A stretch of 62,232 bases of DNA, taken from positions 1-62,232 of the forward strand of contig JACKFM010000007.1 in assembly GCA_020632475.1 (NCBI GenBank), written 5' to 3'. Source of the DNA: Candidatus Omnitrophota bacterium. GTDB lineage: Bacteria; Omnitrophota; Omnitrophia; Omnitrophales; Aquincolibacteriaceae. Made by a program: the position numbers and the translations under genes. Below the pieces are notes generated by a model, which saw only the letters and a program-made list of their open reading frames with translations, had not been told where the DNA came from and ran no database searches. Below, one piece after another: positions 60,034-62,232 of this stretch. Position 1 is the stretch's first letter. The number at the start of each line of letters is the position of its first letter.

Positions 60034-60489
60034 ATGCCCCATCAGGGATTAAATAAAAACAATATCCAAGAAAAAGAAGTCTGCGTATGCTTTAGTTTAA
60101 GAAAGGCGGCACGGGTCATTACGCAAATTTATGATGAAGTGGTGCGTCCTTTAGGGTATAAAGCCACACAGATTACCCTTTTGGGTGTGGTTAATCAGAA
60201 TCAGCCGGTCACGGTGACGGGACTGGCGGCATTAACTGATACCGATCGCACAACCTTAACGCGCAACCTTAAGCTCCTTGAGCGGGATCAACTCATACGG
60301 ATTACCCGGGGCCAAGACCGCCGCCAAAGATCGGTCGTATTGACGGAAAACGGCCGCCAGCTTTTAGCGAAGGCCTATCCCCTTTGGAGAGAGACCCAAA
60401 AACGTATTATCCATATTGTCGGAGAAAAGGACTTATATGATTTACTCCTCAAAGTGAATCATACTTTAGAGAAAATAAAAGAAGCATGA
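60034..60489 (+). CDS. MarR family transcriptional regulator
   Basis: 151 residues. The winged helix is clear: GYKATQITLLGVVNQNQPVTVTGLAALTDTDRTTLTRNLKLLERDQLI then RGQDRRQRSVVLTENG, the Asp-x-Arg wing. Two cysteines near the N-terminus (VCVCFSLRKAARV) sit where some MarR proteins sense oxidants. A palindrome overlaps its promoter, so autorepression is likely. The next gene follows by 6 bp. Confidence 0.9.
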   Translation: MPHQGLNKNNIQEKEVCVCFSLRKAARVITQIYDEVVRPLGYKATQITLLGVVNQNQPVTVTGLAALTDTDRTTLTRNLKLLERDQLIRITRGQDRRQRSVVLTENGRQLLAKAYPLWRETQKRIIHIVGEKDLYDLLLKVNHTLEKIKEA

Positions 60490-60495
60490 GGACTT

Positions 60496-60951
60496 ATGAA
60501 TCTTAAAAAACTCGGTCAGGCTGAATATGATATTGTTAAAGGAACCTGGTTTGTACCCGGCCGTAAAAACGCTTATCTGACCAACCCCCGGCTGGTTGAA
60601 ACCCAACCTCAGGTGAAATCTGCCCGGGCTGTTTATTCCAAGTTTGCCAGCAAGCGGCCGCCCAGTTTTAAAAAACCGACCCGGCGTAAAGAATTTGAAC
60701 AGACCCGCACGGACTATAAGCAGGTCTATGATGAGGCCCTGAGAGAAGCTTATGAATCGGTCCGCCAGGAGAGTTTTCTTTATCCGATTCCGCTCAGAAA
60801 AGACCGGGATTTCGAATATGCACGCCAATGGCTCTATTGCCTTTATGAAAATGAAATTTATGAATTGGACAAGGCCGGTTATACGGATGAAGAGATTGTC
60901 GCTTATATCCGGCAAAAAAGGGAGAGCGGTCAATGGACAAAAAGAAATTAA
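60496..60951 (+). CDS. Hypothetical soluble helical protein
   Basis: 151 residues, rich in Arg/Lys and Tyr, without signal peptide or membrane helix. The middle (PSFKKPTRRKEFEQTRTDYKQ) is basic and the C-terminus is helical (YTDEEIVAYIRQKRESGQWTKRN). No family recognised. It probably lies in the MarR operon and its 3' end overlaps the lipoprotein gene by 19 bp. Confidence 0.65.
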   Translation: MNLKKLGQAEYDIVKGTWFVPGRKNAYLTNPRLVETQPQVKSARAVYSKFASKRPPSFKKPTRRKEFEQTRTDYKQVYDEALREAYESVRQESFLYPIPLRKDRDFEYARQWLYCLYENEIYELDKAGYTDEEIVAYIRQKRESGQWTKRN

Positions 60952-61406
60952 GACCGGGTCCCTGTTCTGTAAAATACCTTTTTCTATTTTTAGCGATGAC
61001 CGTACTGATAGGCTGCGGGGCCGAACCCGGTCCTATCGGTGACGGCACCTTTCTCGGAAAAATTTCCAAAGGGCGTGTTGATGATACCCGCTCCGGTAAA
61101 CAGGTTCTGCGCATTACACAGAACTGGAAACCGATCCCCCTGGAGATGACCATTGAACCCACCCGGCGCAATACCTCTTCAACCGGTCAATGGGTACGCG
61201 TCGGAGATGAAATCCGCGTTGTTCCGCCTGTTACTTATAAGGGGCAAACCCAGGAAATTCACCGCAGCGGACGCATCTATTTAATCCATTATGAAGATGG
61301 CCGCACCTACGAAGCCTTTATTGACGGCCGCTATGACCGCCGCAAATCCGAACGATTCCTCAAGAGCCTTCAAATCAAACCCCTGCCTAAAGAGAAGAAA
61401 AAATAG
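60933..61406 (+). CDS. Lipoprotein of unknown function
   Basis: 157 residues. A basic N-terminus and hydrophobic stretch end in VLIGC, a good lipobox with the acylated Cys followed by GAEPG, so outer-membrane sorting is plausible. The mature part is beta-rich (LEMTIEPTRRNTSSTGQWVR, EDGRTYEAFIDGRYDRRK) with a Lys-rich tail. No family recognised. It overlaps the preceding gene and is followed by an intrinsic-terminator-like hairpin. Confidence 0.72.
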   Translation: MDKKKLRPGPCSVKYLFLFLAMTVLIGCGAEPGPIGDGTFLGKISKGRVDDTRSGKQVLRITQNWKPIPLEMTIEPTRRNTSSTGQWVRVGDEIRVVPPVTYKGQTQEIHRSGRIYLIHYEDGRTYEAFIDGRYDRRKSERFLKSLQIKPLPKEKKK

Positions 61407-61492
61407 TCTGGTCATGGCGCAGTATCATTAGCGCTGGTGGAGAGCGTTAAGCGATAAGCGGTCAGTTTTTAGATCCCTTGGGCACTTGGCGG

Positions 61493-61530
61493 AAAGCCCT
61501 CAGTTCAGTTAGGGACGGACAGGGCTTTTT
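61493..61530 (+). terminator. Terminator-like hairpin, possible relic of the GGGACAGGGCTT element
   Basis: AAAGCCCT (61493-61500) and AGGGCTTT (61521-61528) pair perfectly and T residues follow. The right side AGGGACGGACAGGGCTT resembles the palindromic element arms at 41.7 and 42.2 kb. Confidence 0.6.
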
Positions 61531-61580
61531 CTCGACACAAGTGACCTAATGCCTCAATGCTATCCGCTAAATGCTATTTT

Positions 61581-61589
61581 TGTTATAAT
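61581..61589 (+). promoter_or_regulatory. Extended -10 immediately upstream of the DUF1016 gene
   Basis: TGT-TATAAT ends five bases before the ATG at 61595, so a transcript would begin at or next to the start codon. Confidence 0.5.
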
Positions 61590-61594
61590 CCCGC

Positions 61595-62232
61595 ATGCCT
61601 GCACTCATAAAATCTCCCTCTCTTCAAACCTATGCTTCTCTTAAATCGGCGGTTCGTGCTGAAATCGTTCTGGGTAAGGACAGGGCGATGCGTGCGGTGG
61701 AACGTGAGAAGGTGCGAACCTGCTGGAATATCGGTAAGCTGATTCTTGAGTATGTGCTGCTTAACCGCAAGAAGGGTGCTTACGGTCAGTCTGTTATTGT
61801 TAGGTTGGCCAAAGATCTTTCAATCAGTGAACGGGAATTGCAGTATATGGTGGAATTTGCCCGGACATACTCAAATCTGCCGCCGGCGGCAGATTTGAGC
61901 TGGTCGGCCTATCGTGAATTACTGGCTGTGAATGAACCTGAGAAAAGAAAACAGCTTGCCCGAGAAGCTGTGGCAGGTGACTGGACGCGTCAAAAGCTGA
62001 GGACCGAGATTAAGAAGGTGAAAACCGGATCCCCGATTCGAGCATTCGGGGATGACAGTGTGGGAAGCTTCGGCAATGACGGTGATCTGAAACCGGGTAA
62101 GCCGGGAGTGCGCCGTTTTGAGAAGTGGAACGGCAGGTTTTATTATGATTTGGGTTTTTCGACCTATTTTGAAATCAATAAAAAACCCACCCGTAAAAAT
62201 CCGGCCGCTCAAGATCTCTACTATTACGAGGT
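61595..62232 (+). CDS. DUF1016/YhcG-type nuclease protein, N-terminal part
   Basis: The frame runs off the window edge, so only 212 codons are seen. RCWNIG-like KVRTCWNIGKLILEYVL, KGAYGQSVIVRLAKDLS, SERELQYMVEFARTYS and LSWSAYRELLAVNEPEKR match the N-terminal DUF1016 domain found in YhcG-like proteins, which carry a PDDEXK nuclease domain further C-terminal. Some family members are linked to mobile elements or defence. The ATG at 61595 has no ribosome site and sits right after an extended -10. Confidence 0.82.
   Translation, partial: MPALIKSPSLQTYASLKSAVRAEIVLGKDRAMRAVEREKVRTCWNIGKLILEYVLLNRKKGAYGQSVIVRLAKDLSISERELQYMVEFARTYSNLPPAADLSWSAYRELLAVNEPEKRKQLAREAVAGDWTRQKLRTEIKKVKTGSPIRAFGDDSVGSFGNDGDLKPGKPGVRRFEKWNGRFYYDLGFSTYFEINKKPTRKNPAAQDLYYYE

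Noticed and set aside
1..62232. CRISPR array, tRNA or rRNA genes, phage or transposase genes
   Set aside because: No regularly spaced direct repeats beyond the single two-copy repeat at 2.1 kb, no cloverleaf-type sequence and no recombinase motifs were seen on either strand.

Overview
The window looks like a chromosomal piece of a Gram-negative bacterium with very large secreted and multi-module proteins. The signs are an outer-membrane-barrel gene, signal peptides, a lipoprotein, cobalamin-dependent MetH, a PerR/peroxiredoxin pair, an orphan NuoI-type ferredoxin subunit and many single-domain response regulators. Candidatus Omnitrophota or a related lineage is my best guess. It rests on gene style and giant ORFs, not on a phylogenetic marker. 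No rRNA, tRNA, CRISPR array, transposase or phage gene was recognised.

Layout. 1-2.0 kb: the 3' part of a modular protein with a methyltransferase and KSELR-type motifs. 2.2-11.6 kb: a surface locus (beta-barrel, NTF2-like exported protein, 2421-residue CARDB-repeat protein). 11.7-14.6 kb: perR, peroxiredoxin, nuoI, radical SAM protein. 14.9-16.1 kb: two receiver proteins. 16.2-19.8 kb: ABC-F ATPase, RNase D, hemerythrin. 20.0-24.8 kb (minus strand): metH and a YheT-type hydrolase. 25.0-28.4 kb: a coupled operon DUF4197 - tag - mtnA - class II aldolase - YkgJ protein, probably including nucleoside-thioether salvage. 28.6-38.2 kb: membrane proteins (TPR-K+ channel, MscS), four more receivers, a haloalkane-dehalogenase-like pseudoenzyme, a short Rho and a family of small exported proteins. 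39.0-41.7 kb: pepN. 42.1-56.6 kb: an excisionase-like HTH gene coupled to a 4750-residue giant protein. 56.7-59.8 kb: an ATGA-coupled operon (receiver/pseudo-receiver, MORN protein, Spx-like protein, and an exported paralogue of the giant protein's first module). 60.0-62.2 kb: MarR regulator, hypothetical, lipoprotein, and a DUF1016 nuclease-type gene cut by the window edge.

The most unusual signal is the giant gene at 42.3-56.6 kb. It has a signal peptide, then modules resembling a Tiki/ChaN-type domain, an HExxH metallopeptidase, a long TPR-like solenoid, a UPF1-like helicase, a methyltransferase, a receiver-like domain and a kinase-like catalytic loop. Short K/H-S-E-L/I-R motifs separate the modules. 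They have different codon spellings at each site, so the conservation is at protein level. The partial protein at the left edge carries the same motif. This suggests a polyprotein-like architecture with a conserved linker, sorting or processing tag.

A second layer is a rich set of small palindromic elements. One type has GGGACAGGGCTT arms (41.7, 42.2 and perhaps 61.5 kb) and contributes codons to genes. A 79-bp palindromic repeat occurs three times (24.9, 33.2, 41.8 kb). Two long inverted-repeat elements with a shared core but different outer arms lie exactly between convergent gene pairs (19.9 and 28.5 kb). Regulation visible in the sequence includes a PerR-box promoter, a palindrome over the core promoter upstream of marR, several good sigma70-type promoters, and two genes that may be leaderless.
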